Below, in pieces: positions 14,812 through 22,546 of a stretch of DNA of 64,000 nucleotides. Each line of letters opens with the position of its first letter. Positions within the stretch are counted from its first letter, which is position 1. Made by a program: the position numbers and the translations under genes. The DNA comes from a virus, in IMG/VR virus record IMGVR_UViG_3300036820_000008, positions 30,580-94,579 of that record, one strand, 5' to 3'. The notes below the pieces were generated by a model. The model was given only the letters and a program-made list of their open reading frames with translations, did not search any database and was not told the origin of the DNA.

Positions 14812-15405
14812 CTAGTGGCTGCAGAGACATGTTCCGTTGAATGCGCAACAGCAGGCACCTTCGGCACAGCATGGTACGTCCTTGAAGATGCTGGCCACCT
14901 CAGGATGGTCATGCATGTCTGTGCGGTTGCACCATGCACAAAGGCCCCAGATGGCACGGATCATGCGGATCTCTGGGCTGCGCGGGTCGGCCGGAGGCAT
15001 GCAGAACTGATCGTGCTCGCCGTAGCCATGGGCCGGGTTGCCGCAGTAAGTGTCTGGCCTCTTGGGCCAGCCAGTTCCCTCGTATTTGCGCGGCTCGCGC
15101 TTCATGTCTGTGTCTGATCCGGGGACAGGGCAGAAGCCGAGCCTCTTGTACCAGTTGCGTAGGCGGTCCTCGTCCATGTTTGGGTTAAGTATGTAGTCTG
15201 GCTCGATAGCCAGCATAAGGGTGACACCCTCTCTATCGGCGTCCTCTAGAACCTGCGCCATGAGCCGAGTAGCCGCACCACGTCCCTGGCGGCGCACTGC
15301 GATGCTGGACATGAGCGCCCAATTCTTGCTTGGCCAGAGCATCATGTCGATGGTAGCCCATGTCTCAGTCTCGAAGTATATGTGTCTCACCCGGATGTCA
15401 CGCAT
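14812..15405 (-). CDS. GNAT acetyltransferase with Cys-rich C-terminus, 197 aa
   Basis: The acetyl-CoA-binding motif reads SSIAVRRQGRGAATRLM (R-x-x-G-x-G/A), followed by a helix, a strand with AIEP, and the conserved NWYKRLGF segment near residue 100. After the GNAT core come about 80 residues with ten or more Cys, including CAWC, CCAEGACCC and CLC. The acceptor substrate is unknown. The Cys-rich tail could bind zinc or an Fe-S cluster and makes this more than an ordinary GNAT. It overlaps the upstream 61-aa gene by 8 bases. Confidence 0.78.
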   Translation of the reverse strand: MRDIRVRHIYFETETWATIDMMLWPSKNWALMSSIAVRRQGRGAATRLMAQVLEDADREGVTLMLAIEPDYILNPNMDEDRLRNWYKRLGFCPVPGSDTDMKREPRKYEGTGWPKRPDTYCGNPAHGYGEHDQFCMPPADPRSPEIRMIRAIWGLCAWCNRTDMHDHPEVASIFKDVPCCAEGACCCAFNGTCLCSH

Positions 15406-15583
15406 TTCTTCTTGGCCTGGAGTACGAGAACTTCTCGTCCCCAATGTATATTTGGCGTCTTATCTTGAACCATGAGTGGCATCGGTCGCACATTGCCGAC
15501 AACATGAGACCTGTTGATACATGTCCCCTTACTCTGCATGTTGTGTGTTTGTGCAGGAATGCCCTTACCCTGATTATCCACAT
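15398..15583 (-). CDS. Small basic Cys protein, 61 aa
   Basis: Starts at M-W-I-I-R; GAGAAATGG lies some bases upstream. Basic, with CDRCHSW in the centre, half of a zinc site. An open extension upstream would run through the structured gap and is not believable. Confidence 0.55.
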   Translation of the reverse strand: MWIIRVRAFLHKHTTCRVRGHVSTGLMLSAMCDRCHSWFKIRRQIYIGDEKFSYSRPRRNA

Positions 15584-15611
15584 GATAATTATGCCATTTC
15601 TCTGTCGCCCT

Positions 15612-15692
15612 GGAGCTCGCCCGTAACGAGCGCTAGCCCTAGCGTAGCCGGTACGCGGTAGACCGGCTAGCGGCTCCGTACGGGCGATCTCC
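15612..15692. other. Long cruciform/hairpin element
   Basis: Outer arms GGAG/CTCC and CGCCCGTA/TACGGGCG enclose CGCTAGCC/GGCTAGCG (15631-15638 with 15664-15671). A further hairpin ACCGGCTCGCCGGT lies just outside. On the minus strand it follows the stop of the gene ending at 15722, as other post-stop hairpins do. No U-tract. Confidence 0.6.
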
Positions 15693-15721
15693 ACCGGCTC
15701 GCCGGTACCGGCTACCGCTCC

Positions 15722-15910
15722 TTACTGCGGCTCGCGGGTGGGCGGGTTCGCCCTACGCTCCCGGATCCGATCTCTGTAGTATGCGGCCTCTCTGTGCACC
15801 AGACCGGTCAGTTCCTCTACGACACGGCCGTTGACGAACACAGCCCAGCTCTGGCTGTCATCGCCATTGTACTTGCGAATCGTGATCTTGTCAGCTTTCG
15901 CCATTGCCAT
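15722..15910 (-). CDS. Hypothetical protein, 62 aa
   Basis: Several ATGs lie close together (15916, 15910, 15904); I chose the middle one, with GGA six bases upstream. A beta-hairpin-like first half (ITIRKYNGDD, SWAVFVNGRVV) is followed by a basic helix. It overlaps the upstream gene by 20 bases. Confidence 0.62.
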   Translation of the reverse strand: MAMAKADKITIRKYNGDDSQSWAVFVNGRVVEELTGLVHREAAYYRDRIRERRANPPTREPQ

Positions 15911-16061
15911 TCTCATTCCGATTGCAAGAGTCGCCTGTTTTGGCGATGGCATGTACCGGACACTTCTCCCGATAGTTCGGGCATGCCATGAAGGCGCAGT
16001 GCGTGCCTTCCTCGATAGCTCCGACCGGACCGATCTTGCTGTGGTCACATCCTCTGTTCAC
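15891..16061 (-). CDS. Cys-rich small protein, 56 aa
   Basis: AGGAGG five bases before the GTG (16059-16061) decides the start. CDHSK ... HCAFMACPNYREKCPVH holds five Cys and three His, a probable zinc-binding module. Function unknown. Confidence 0.68.
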   Translation of the reverse strand: MNRGCDHSKIGPVGAIEEGTHCAFMACPNYREKCPVHAIAKTGDSCNRNENGNGES

Positions 16062-16069
16062 ATTTCCTC

Positions 16070-16243
16070 CTATATGGTCAGCAGGATCTCGTTCGGTTCG
16101 CAGAGTCCGCTCTCCGTGTTTACGGTCCCGCTCCATATGTTGATGCAGTCGCATCCCTGCAGCACAACAACCTTGCCTCTGTCCAGCTTACGCAGAGCCT
16201 CGATCAGGTCTGCCACTGTGTTCTTCTCTTCATCTTCCGGCAT
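16070..16243 (-). CDS. Hypothetical protein, 57 aa
   Basis: ATG at 16241-16243 with AGGAG five bases upstream, stop at 16070. Begins with an acidic helix and contains GCDCINIWSG. Short and well formed, with the next gene's ribosome binding site immediately after its stop. Function unknown. Confidence 0.7.
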   Translation of the reverse strand: MPEDEEKNTVADLIEALRKLDRGKVVVLQGCDCINIWSGTVNTESGLCEPNEILLTI

Positions 16244-16251
16244 GCATGCTC

Positions 16252-17475
16252 CTAGTCGAAGAATGTATCGTACTCGTCAGGCTCGGGCAGCTCTTCCTCT
16301 GCCTCATCGAACAGTTCCTCCTGCGCCCGGACTGTCTCCATCACGTCGCATACATGCCACCCCTTGTGGGTGCTACGATCCGGGAACGTCAGGACGCTGC
16401 TCTTGCCGAGACCCATTGCCATCAGTTTCGCGATCTTGTAATCGGTCAGCTTCGGGTACATCTTCTCGTCCACGGTACGCAGGTGATCGAGCAGCGTCCG
16501 GCTCGTGAGATAGACCGGCTCAGGCTCGGCCGGTAGCGACCTCAGATATGCCCCGGCGTCCCGTACGATTTTCTGCTCGGGGAGCAGGACAGCCTTGTTG
16601 GCCGAGTCGAGCGCCAGAGCCTCGAATGCCCGCTTCCACCTCGCTGGCCACTCACCGCCCGCTGCCTTGGCGATGGACCACATTGGCCCCCATATCTGGG
16701 CCTTGCGGGATGTGAGCCTCGGGTGGATGCCGCGCAGCTGCTTGTTGTACTTCTTCAGGTCCTCGATGTTCGACCGGACCCAGGCATGCAGGCAGTCCTG
16801 AAGCTCCCGAGCCTCAGCCTCAACATCCTCGTCCAGGATGTCCTCGAGCACTACGCCCTCTGGCTTGGGGCGCATCTCCCCGATAACGCACCGGGACCTG
16901 AGATCATCTGGGGCTGCCTTGCGGAGTCCCGCGAAGAAGGCTACTCCGTAGCAGCTGATGTCCTGGGCCGTTCCGTTGCTCAGGCTCAGCGTTCCCTTCA
17001 CTGAGTATCCGTCGCATGCTATCTGGTATATCGGGTTGGTCTGGCCTCGCAGCCCGTTCTCGCCGAACACCTTGCTGATCTCATGGAAGCACAGGGTCAC
17101 CGGACCCTCGATGTACTTGGCCCTGAGAGCAAACGAGGTCGGATTGGATGACCAGCCATTCAGACTTAGGTCCTCCGCGAAGTAAAGGACCGTTGACTTG
17201 CCGCACTCCTTGAATGGACTTGTGATCAGAAAGCGCGGTACCGTCCGGCTCGCGTCTAGCGCGTGGCTGACTGCTGCGCCCATGATCACCGCATCCTTCA
17301 GCTCTCGGGATGCGTAGATCGTTCTGTCGGCCAGTTCGCTGATCCTGTCCAGCGGCTGCGGCACATTCTTCTTTACTCGCTCTTTCCGTGGCCCTGGGGT
17401 CATCGGCTCTCTTGTCGCCGCGTACTCAGACGCGACCCCGACCGCCATAGCGGCTAGCCTAACTGCTGATGCCAT
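16252..17475 (-). CDS. DUF3631-like ATPase, 407 aa
   Basis: Walker-A-like SPFKECGKST at residues 86-95, a Walker-B-like LCFHEIS near 130, and a long C-terminal region. I recall this architecture from DUF3631-type proteins that sit beside or inside phage and plasmid primase-helicase systems. An ATP-driven replication role is inferred. High GC in third codon positions compared with neighbours suggests strong expression. It is preceded by a promoter-like block and twin direct repeats. Confidence 0.75.
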   Translation of the reverse strand: MASAVRLAAMAVGVASEYAATREPMTPGPRKERVKKNVPQPLDRISELADRTIYASRELKDAVIMGAAVSHALDASRTVPRFLITSPFKECGKSTVLYFAEDLSLNGWSSNPTSFALRAKYIEGPVTLCFHEISKVFGENGLRGQTNPIYQIACDGYSVKGTLSLSNGTAQDISCYGVAFFAGLRKAAPDDLRSRCVIGEMRPKPEGVVLEDILDEDVEAEARELQDCLHAWVRSNIEDLKKYNKQLRGIHPRLTSRKAQIWGPMWSIAKAAGGEWPARWKRAFEALALDSANKAVLLPEQKIVRDAGAYLRSLPAEPEPVYLTSRTLLDHLRTVDEKMYPKLTDYKIAKLMAMGLGKSSVLTFPDRSTHKGWHVCDVMETVRAQEELFDEAEEELPEPDEYDTFFD

Positions 17476-17480
17476 GATCT

Positions 17481-17532
17481 GTACCTTACCCCTCCGACGG
17501 GTCGTACCTTACCCCTAGTCTACCGTATGCAC
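17481..17532 (-). promoter_or_regulatory. Promoter block plus twin 13-bp direct repeats
   Basis: The minus strand reads GTGCATACGGTAGACTAGGGG (17512-17532, -10 box TAGACT), then two direct copies of AGGGGTAAGGTAC (17504-17516 and 17481-17493) spaced 23 bases. The repeats lie between promoter and start codon of the DUF3631-like gene and could be a repressor operator. Confidence 0.55.
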
Positions 17533-17543
17533 CCGGTAGCTCG

Positions 17544-18548
17544 CTACCGTAGCGCGTCCGGGGTCTTGCTGCCGACCCCGGTGCTGAGGTCTGCGGTGTT
17601 AGCGTGCCGGACTCCAACGCCATACGCCTGCTCGTTGAACGAGAATGTTGGTGCCTTCCGCCTGCGAGCAGGCTTGCTGTTCTTGGGGTCTTCCTCTGGC
17701 ACCTCCAGGAACATCTCGGGGTTGTCATCGCGGAATAGCGCGTCCAGATCATCGACCCTCGAGGCTAGGAGGATCTCGGTTCCTGCCTGTCGGTTGCTCT
17801 CGACCTGGCGGAGACGCTGCGTAAGCCGGGACGTGTACCCATACGCGGCGCTCTTGCGATAGGTGGCCGTTCCCCCGGCAGAGATCTTGGTCGGCTGCTC
17901 GCCCCGCTCCTTCGTCGCCTGGTAGTAAGCGCGCTTGTAGATGCCGCCGACGTGGAACTTGGTCTTGTCGTTCCCCTCGCTGTCCCGCCACATCTCGGTG
18001 CCCTCTCGCAGGCCAACCTTCGACCACCCGTACATGCGAGCGATCTCCAGCCAGTTGTACCCTGCGTTGTGGAGGCGATAGCAGTTCTCGCTCAGTGAGC
18101 TGTTCCTGTCGATGCGCGGGATCAGCACACCGAGCATGTGCAGGCGGATGGTTGTGTACAGCAGCTCGAAGTAGCGCGCGTCCGACTCGAAGCCGTACAC
18201 CTTTGCCACCCACACGCCATCCCTCCAAGCGGTGTACAGGAGAGCGCGGCACCGGCAGTGCCTGGCCACCATGTCGCACAGCGACCCGAAGTAGCCGATA
18301 ATGTCAGAGTCGCCGCCGATCTCGACCGTTATGATGATTGGCCTCGTGCGCTGCTCGGCTGGCCGGGAGGCCTCGGCCTGAGTCTCGTCGACTGCGTGCT
18401 TGAGCATCAGCGCGTCGGCCATCTCGCGATACGATGTGGCCACCTTGGGGTCGGTGTTCGGGTCCTCGGCTACTGCGATCAGCTTGCGGACCTTGCTGAG
18501 GACACTGTCGAGTGACATCTCTCGCCTGTTGTTATCCTGATCGGACAT
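17544..18548 (-). CDS. DUF2786 domain protein, 334 aa
   Basis: Residues about 18-60 (VRKLIAVAEDPNTDP ... LMLKHAVDE) form a DUF2786 domain, common in actinobacterial and phage proteins of unknown function. The middle part (80-200) resembles the segment usually following DUF2786; the last 90 residues are basic and disordered. GAGGAGC precedes the ATG, and the gene has its own promoter block. A metal-dependent peptidase-like role has been suggested for relatives, but I see no firm catalytic motif. Confidence 0.78.
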   Translation of the reverse strand: MSDQDNNRREMSLDSVLSKVRKLIAVAEDPNTDPKVATSYREMADALMLKHAVDETQAEASRPAEQRTRPIIITVEIGGDSDIIGYFGSLCDMVARHCRCRALLYTAWRDGVWVAKVYGFESDARYFELLYTTIRLHMLGVLIPRIDRNSSLSENCYRLHNAGYNWLEIARMYGWSKVGLREGTEMWRDSEGNDKTKFHVGGIYKRAYYQATKERGEQPTKISAGGTATYRKSAAYGYTSRLTQRLRQVESNRQAGTEILLASRVDDLDALFRDDNPEMFLEVPEEDPKNSKPARRRKAPTFSFNEQAYGVGVRHANTADLSTGVGSKTPDALR

Positions 18549-18580
18549 TTCCTGCTCCTCTGTCGTGTGCGGGGCTATAC

Positions 18581-18600
18581 CCCTATCCTACCGTATGCAC
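18581..18600 (-). promoter_or_regulatory. Promoter block upstream of DUF2786 gene
   Basis: The minus strand reads GTGCATACGGTAGGATAGGG, with -10 box TAGGAT (18585-18590). Start of transcription would be about 30 bases before the ATG. Same core as the blocks at 9374, 17512 and 22515. Confidence 0.55.
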
Positions 18601-18627
18601 GCCACTAGGGCTAGGGGTCGGCGGGGT

Positions 18628-18663
18628 CCGGGTGGACGCGCTATAGGGTCGGCGTCCACCCGG
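18628..18663. terminator. 12-bp perfect hairpin after the 133-aa gene
   Basis: CCGGGTGGACGC (18628-18639) pairs with GCGTCCACCCGG (18652-18663) around a 12-base loop, 24 bases after the upstream stop at 18688. No U-tract. It lies between that stop and the promoter block, so it is probably a transcription or decay boundary. Confidence 0.6.
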
Positions 18664-18687
18664 TAGTCTCGGTATTCGCGGTAGTCG

Positions 18688-19089
18688 TCAGGATTCGGCT
18701 GCCTTTGTCTTATCGGGGCACCGGCTGCACGGGGCAGACGGCATTCCAGACAGGCGGCCGCATCCTTCGCATCTTTCTGGCTCCTGTGTCCAGGGCCAGA
18801 TGTCCTCCTTGAGGCCTCTGTAGAGGAGGCGGGCCATCTCGGTCTCGGTTGTGCGATAGCCTCCTATGCTTGCCTGCCGGAATAGCTCAGCGCAGGCCTC
18901 TTGCTCGCTTCCGGTACGTGCATGGCTCTGCAGGATGGACAGGAGCTTGTAAGCCATGCTGTGGTGCTCAGCGTTGGCCAGCGGTGCGCTGTTCGGCATT
19001 TTGCGGAGGGGAATCCCCTGCCTCATGTTTCTGGCAAGCTGCTCATGTCCGCCTACCTCGCGGAAGCGACGCCTGTCCTCCTCGCTCAT
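18688..19089 (-). CDS. Zinc-ribbon-containing protein, 133 aa
   Basis: ATG at 19089 overlaps the upstream stop as ATGA, which favours it over a GTG three codons earlier. The N-terminal 90 residues are helical; the C-terminus carries CEGCGRLSGMPSAPCSRC, a four-Cys zinc knuckle. Function unknown. Confidence 0.7.
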   Translation of the reverse strand: MSEEDRRRFREVGGHEQLARNMRQGIPLRKMPNSAPLANAEHHSMAYKLLSILQSHARTGSEQEACAELFRQASIGGYRTTETEMARLLYRGLKEDIWPWTQEPERCEGCGRLSGMPSAPCSRCPDKTKAAES

Positions 19090-19520
19090 GGCCGCCACTG
19101 CCTCCTTGCCCTGTCATATGCCTGCGGGGTTACTGGAGGCCAGACCGAAATCGCTGGAGGATCTCCCTCCGTGACATACGTCTCTCCGTGCTGGGAGCAG
19201 CTGGCCGGGTCGCCAGTCTGCATGGGGCGTGGTGAGTCAAGCTCGTGCCCGCAGCTCATGGGGTAGACGTAGTTGTCCTCGGCCTGGCCGGGGCCGGGTC
19301 GAGCTGTGGTATCTCCCTCGTCCTCTTCTTTGTTATTGTAGAAGATCTGGGCGACTCCTCTTCCGAGGAACTCCTCCATCTCAACCATCGTCAGCGGGTT
19401 GGTGTACATCGGGAGGCGCTGGATGACCCTGCGCCAGTTACCGTCGTTGTCCCAGCGCTCGATCTCAGTGCCGTCCCGCAGGACGATCCTGAATGCGCCC
19501 TCTGTTAGTCTATTGTCCAT
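19086..19520 (-). CDS. Hypothetical protein, 144 aa
   Basis: AGAGG precedes the ATG. Residues 8-60 form a beta-rich domain (FRIVLRDGTEIERWDNDG); the remainder is acidic and Pro-rich, with single Cys/His residues. Coupled to the next gene by ATGA. No family recognised. Confidence 0.68.
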   Translation of the reverse strand: MDNRLTEGAFRIVLRDGTEIERWDNDGNWRRVIQRLPMYTNPLTMVEMEEFLGRGVAQIFYNNKEEDEGDTTARPGPGQAEDNYVYPMSCGHELDSPRPMQTGDPASCSQHGETYVTEGDPPAISVWPPVTPQAYDRARRQWRP

Positions 19521-19751
19521 CGTCTTTGCCTCTCGGTTTGCTCGGGTAGCTATTAGCCTACTCCACTTGGAGTGCTAGCCGCTAGGGCTTAGCGGTAGCG
19601 CGTAGCACTCCCGTAAAGCGGGCAGAGCTCGCACGTACGGAGATTAGAATCGGGGTTAGGTAGCCCGGTAGGGTCGGGCTTCCGTAGGGCCTTAGCTCGG
19701 AGCTACGGGCCGTTTATGGGAGTGCTGAATTTTGCCCCCTAAAGCCGGGAG
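19521..19751. other. Structured noncoding gap
   Basis: No gene. Three hairpins follow one another: GGAGTGCTA/TAGCACTCC (19569-19611, with inner CCGCTA/TAGCGG), AGCCCG/CGGGCT (19662-19680) and CCGTAG/CTACGG (19682-19708). With the terminator at 19752 this makes a densely folded 230-base stretch that might be a small RNA or a long structured leader. Confidence 0.5.
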
Positions 19752-19780
19752 AGCCCGGCACCTGACATGGGTGCCGGGCT
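19752..19780 (-). terminator. Strong terminator-like hairpin
   Basis: AGCCCGGCACC (19752-19762) pairs with GGTGCCGGGCT (19770-19780), 36 bases after the stop of the 334-aa gene. It resembles the hairpin at 28613-28644, which also follows a monocistronic gene. Confidence 0.7.
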
Positions 19781-19815
19781 TCTCGGTGTGGACGGGTGGA
19801 CGGGCGGTGTGCGGG

Positions 19816-20820
19816 TCACTCGTCCGTGGTGTCCTGTGTGGTGTCTTCGCTCGCGGTGTCCTGTGTGGCGTCGGTGGGGGTGTCGTCGGTTGCCTCCGCG
19901 TCCGTGGGGGCCTCCGTGAGGCCTGCGGCAGTTTCGGACTCGGTGAGCCAGTCACTTCTCTGCGGCCGGGGGAGGTGCTTCAGCCACTCGTCACGGTCGG
20001 CCGGGAAGTGGTGGATCCACTGGGCCGCGCACTGCCGGGCCTCAGCGAGCCCGCCGATGCCGGCCAGGATGCCGTTGGGGTCGGAGCCGGTAGGGTCGGC
20101 CGGGTTATCGAGGCTGTGGATTGCCGCACCGATGGCCTCGACGAGAACGAGTGCGAGGTCACGCTTGGCCTGCCGGGATGCGGACTTGCCAGTGCCTTTG
20201 CCCGATCCTGTGCCCTTGGCCGTGGCCCAGACTCCACCGAGTTTGGCGACGCAGGTGTGGATGTGGACCGCGCCGGTGTATCCGTTCTCGGCCAGCCAGG
20301 CGTCGCTGGGGTCGGGGTCGGTCATCTCCGTGCTGGGGTCCGCTGGGTCGGCCTTGGGGTGCACGGGCTGGGGAGGGGTGCCGCTGGGGTCGTCCTCCTG
20401 GGTCCAGGACTCGCGGATCTGGTCATCCCACAGCTGGCAGATGAGGTCGTGCGGATCCTCCACCAGTGCGGAGCCGGGACGCTCGTAGTCGGACTTCCGC
20501 GTGTCACGCTTGAGTATGGGGCACTTGGGGGTTTCCTCGTCGCCGGTGACGTGAACCTGGAAGTCTCCGTCCTTGAGAACGAAGCTGAGCAGGTCGCGCG
20601 GGTCCTCCACTTCGTGGGCCGGGATCTTGGCCGGGGAGAGCTTGCCGTTCTTGCGGGAGACCCGGATCTTCAGATCCTTGGCCGTGAGCCCGCACTCCGG
20701 GCAGCCAGGAAGGCTCGAGGTTGCTGCTGTGTTCGTCCTTGGGTCCGTGGAGTCACCTTCTGTCTGGGGGATGTAGACCCAGGCCTGGTTCTCACCGGCG
20801 CACTCAATGATGGTTGACAT
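19816..20820 (-). CDS. Hypothetical 334-aa protein with HHFPADR C-terminal domain
   Basis: N-terminal half has a CPEC knuckle, acidic stretches and an IHTCVAKLGGVWATAKG segment. Near the C-terminus, WIHHFPADRDEWLKHLPRPQ matches the end of the protein at 27289-27723. A Thr/Asp-rich disordered tail follows. Very high GC in third positions, its own promoter and a strong terminator indicate a highly expressed single gene. No family recognised; Ser/Gly/Lys-rich linkers suggest a multi-part protein. Confidence 0.72.
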   Translation of the reverse strand: MSTIIECAGENQAWVYIPQTEGDSTDPRTNTAATSSLPGCPECGLTAKDLKIRVSRKNGKLSPAKIPAHEVEDPRDLLSFVLKDGDFQVHVTGDEETPKCPILKRDTRKSDYERPGSALVEDPHDLICQLWDDQIRESWTQEDDPSGTPPQPVHPKADPADPSTEMTDPDPSDAWLAENGYTGAVHIHTCVAKLGGVWATAKGTGSGKGTGKSASRQAKRDLALVLVEAIGAAIHSLDNPADPTGSDPNGILAGIGGLAEARQCAAQWIHHFPADRDEWLKHLPRPQRSDWLTESETAAGLTEAPTDAEATDDTPTDATQDTASEDTTQDTTDE

Positions 20821-21137
20821 GACTGCCTGCTTTCCTCTGGGGTTGCTGTTTGTTTGCTTTCGGTTGGTTTTCCGGGGGTTTGCTTTTGTTCTTTCGGTTC
20901 CTGCTGGTTTCTCGTCAGCCCGGCGGCTCTTACCTCGTCCCGGGCGGGACGCTAGTCAAACTATACCCTGTGATCGGCCGGTATGGGTAGGGTAGGGGGA
21001 GGATTCTTAGGCTCTATTTTCGACTACTTTGAGTTAGCATACCATGCGGTCTGCCTACGTGCAGTAACGGGTGGCTCCTGGCTGGGGTGTGCCGGTGTGT
21101 GCCGGTGTGTGCCGGTGTGTGCCGGTGCTGGGGTATC
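20821..21137. promoter_or_regulatory. Promoter region and leader of the 334-aa gene
   Basis: No gene in this 317-base gap. On the minus strand a TATAGT -10 box lies at 20960-20965, followed by a 130-base leader rich in CCC/GGG and pyrimidine-purine blocks. A tandem repeat (21086-21127) lies further upstream. Confidence 0.45.
21086..21127. repeat. 10-bp tandem repeat, about four units
   Basis: The unit GTGTGCCGGT repeats four times with exact 10-base period, placing a CCGG palindrome once per helical turn. It begins 10 bases after the stop of the minus-strand 197-aa gene. It could be a protein-binding array or a transcription pause region. Confidence 0.8.
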
Positions 21138-21731
21138 CTACTGCTCGTACTGGATGTAGTCACGCTTGTGATCGCTCCATCCATCGCGGAGTGTGATCTC
21201 GTCCGGCGGGATACAGGTGTGGCAGAACTTTGTGTGTCGTATGTAGCCGTGTTCCTTTAGCCACTTCTTCGTGGGGACGAGCCAGTATCCTGGGTAGTCT
21301 GGATCTGTATGGTCTATGCGCCATCCCCTGGGTCCTGGCTCGCTCCTGTTTATCTCGCTCCTGTTTCTTTTGTTGCCATTTCTGCTCGCCCTTCTCTCCT
21401 CCTCGGCCCATGCGAGCTTGATGCTTTCCTGCCAGACCTGGACTATTGCGTCCTTGCGCGTGAATGCCCAGAGGAGATGAATGAATGGCTCTGCCTCTGT
21501 TCTCTTGGGCCGACCTGCTCGGGCATAGTCTCGTTTGATGCCAGGACATCCGGGTAGGTGGATCTTGTATGTGTTCTCGTCGTAGTCTGTGTAGATCATC
21601 TGGAGCTCGGGGTATGGGGCTATTCGCTGGGCTGGTAGCTCTCCGTTCATTATTGCTATCTCACGGAGGGTGGGGATCATGTTGGCGGTTGATCCGACCT
21701 TTTGCTTGAATTCTCTTGATCCTCTAGGCAT
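21138..21731 (-). CDS. Hypothetical protein, 197 aa, leaderless
   Basis: A TATAAT box lies seven bases before the ATG (21739-21744), with no ribosome binding site, so the mRNA is probably leaderless. Contains GYWLVPTKKWLKEHGYIRHT and CHTC near the C-terminus, and a central RKDAIVQVWQESIKLAWAEE helix. No family recognised. Confidence 0.7.
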   Translation of the reverse strand: MPRGSREFKQKVGSTANMIPTLREIAIMNGELPAQRIAPYPELQMIYTDYDENTYKIHLPGCPGIKRDYARAGRPKRTEAEPFIHLLWAFTRKDAIVQVWQESIKLAWAEEERRASRNGNKRNRSEINRSEPGPRGWRIDHTDPDYPGYWLVPTKKWLKEHGYIRHTKFCHTCIPPDEITLRDGWSDHKRDYIQYEQ

Positions 21732-21738
21732 AGGCGGT

Positions 21739-21744
21739 ATTATA
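21739..21744 (-). promoter_or_regulatory. -10 box of leaderless gene
   Basis: TATAAT on the minus strand, in GGTATAATACCGCCTATG. The spacer to ATG is seven bases. Confidence 0.65.
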
Positions 21745-22514
21745 CCTCGTCCCGTCCGGGGTCTCGTGCAACGTCTTGTGCATGTTGCGTCCTGCGTTCC
21801 CCTCCCTGCCTTCCCCGCTCTCGCGCGCGTAGGCGCGCGTATATCCCTACCCTAGGGAATTCTACGACTTCTAAACCGTTACAGTAACTTCTCACCTCCT
21901 GCAGGAGCGGGTGCTGTGTGGGGATTGGATGGGGATTGAGCGGGGGTGGAGAGGGGGCTAAATTTCCGTCCGGGCTTGTGGGAGTGTTGATGGGTCCCTT
22001 ATCATATATTGAGAATATATAGTAGGTACGTAAGAAGCTATTGAAGCTAGCGGGTATAGGGTATAGTAACTCACCCGTGCAGTCGTTTTCTGGCACGCAA
22101 CAGCCGGAAAATTTCCGAAGGGGTATTCAGGGGTATTCAGGGGGTATTTCAGTGGTATTTACTGTTATTTCACGTGCTTCGAGGCAGTATAAGCCGTCTT
22201 TCGGCTGTTTCGAGGTCGTTTCCAGCCATAATTAACCGTGGAAACGACCCCTGCACACATGAAAAGTGCATGATTTCAGCGATTTTCGGACGGCTGCACC
22301 GCCCACATCGCCGCAGCGTACGGGTAGAAATCGTAGGTAGTTTTCGGCCTTTTCGGGAGAAAGCTGTAATCAGTGCCGCAAACCATGTGTGCGCATCTAA
22401 ATTCGCCCATTTTCAGCACTAAATCGCCATCTCGAGGGCATAATCTGTCTCAGCAGCAGGCGAGATCGTTAGCGGCGCTAAATAAGAGCCATATGCATCG
22501 GAATCATGGCTGTA
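21745..22514. other. Noncoding control region with iterons; candidate origin
   Basis: No believable gene in about 770 bases. Base composition drops in GC. Repeats reading GGGTATTCAG occur at 22121 and 22131, with a variant GGGGTATTTCAG at 22141, all about 10-11 bases apart. Two further TATTCAGG copies lie at 22911 and 22933. TTTTCGG recurs at least four times. One 32-bp element lies at 22467-22498. Iterons plus AT-rich DNA suit an origin of replication, but a pure control region cannot be excluded. Confidence 0.5.
22467..22498 (-). repeat. 32-bp element, copy A (inverted)
   Basis: Read on the minus strand it starts ATGCATATGGCTCTTA and ends TTTAGCGCCGCTAACG. It matches copies B (22798-22829) and C (23567-23598). 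It ends 26 bases before the -10 box of the plus-strand leaderless promoter, with its ATGCAT end nearest the promoter. Confidence 0.8.
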
Positions 22515-22536
22515 TTGCATACGGTATAATAGGGAC
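22515..22536 (+). promoter_or_regulatory. Consensus leaderless promoter
   Basis: TTGCATACGGTATAATAGGG then AC and ATG. The -10 box TATAAT is at 22525-22530, six bases before an ATG at 22537. The best copy of the promoter block found four times in the window. Confidence 0.75.
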
Positions 22537-22546
22537 ATGAGCGCCT

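Noticed and set aside
21086-21127. CRISPR-like repeats
   Set aside because: Units are 10 bases long and contiguous, with no spacers.
21740-22096. 118-codon minus-strand frame in the noncoding region
   Set aside because: Composition is Pro/Arg-rich, there is no ribosome binding site or leaderless promoter, and it crosses AT-rich repeats.
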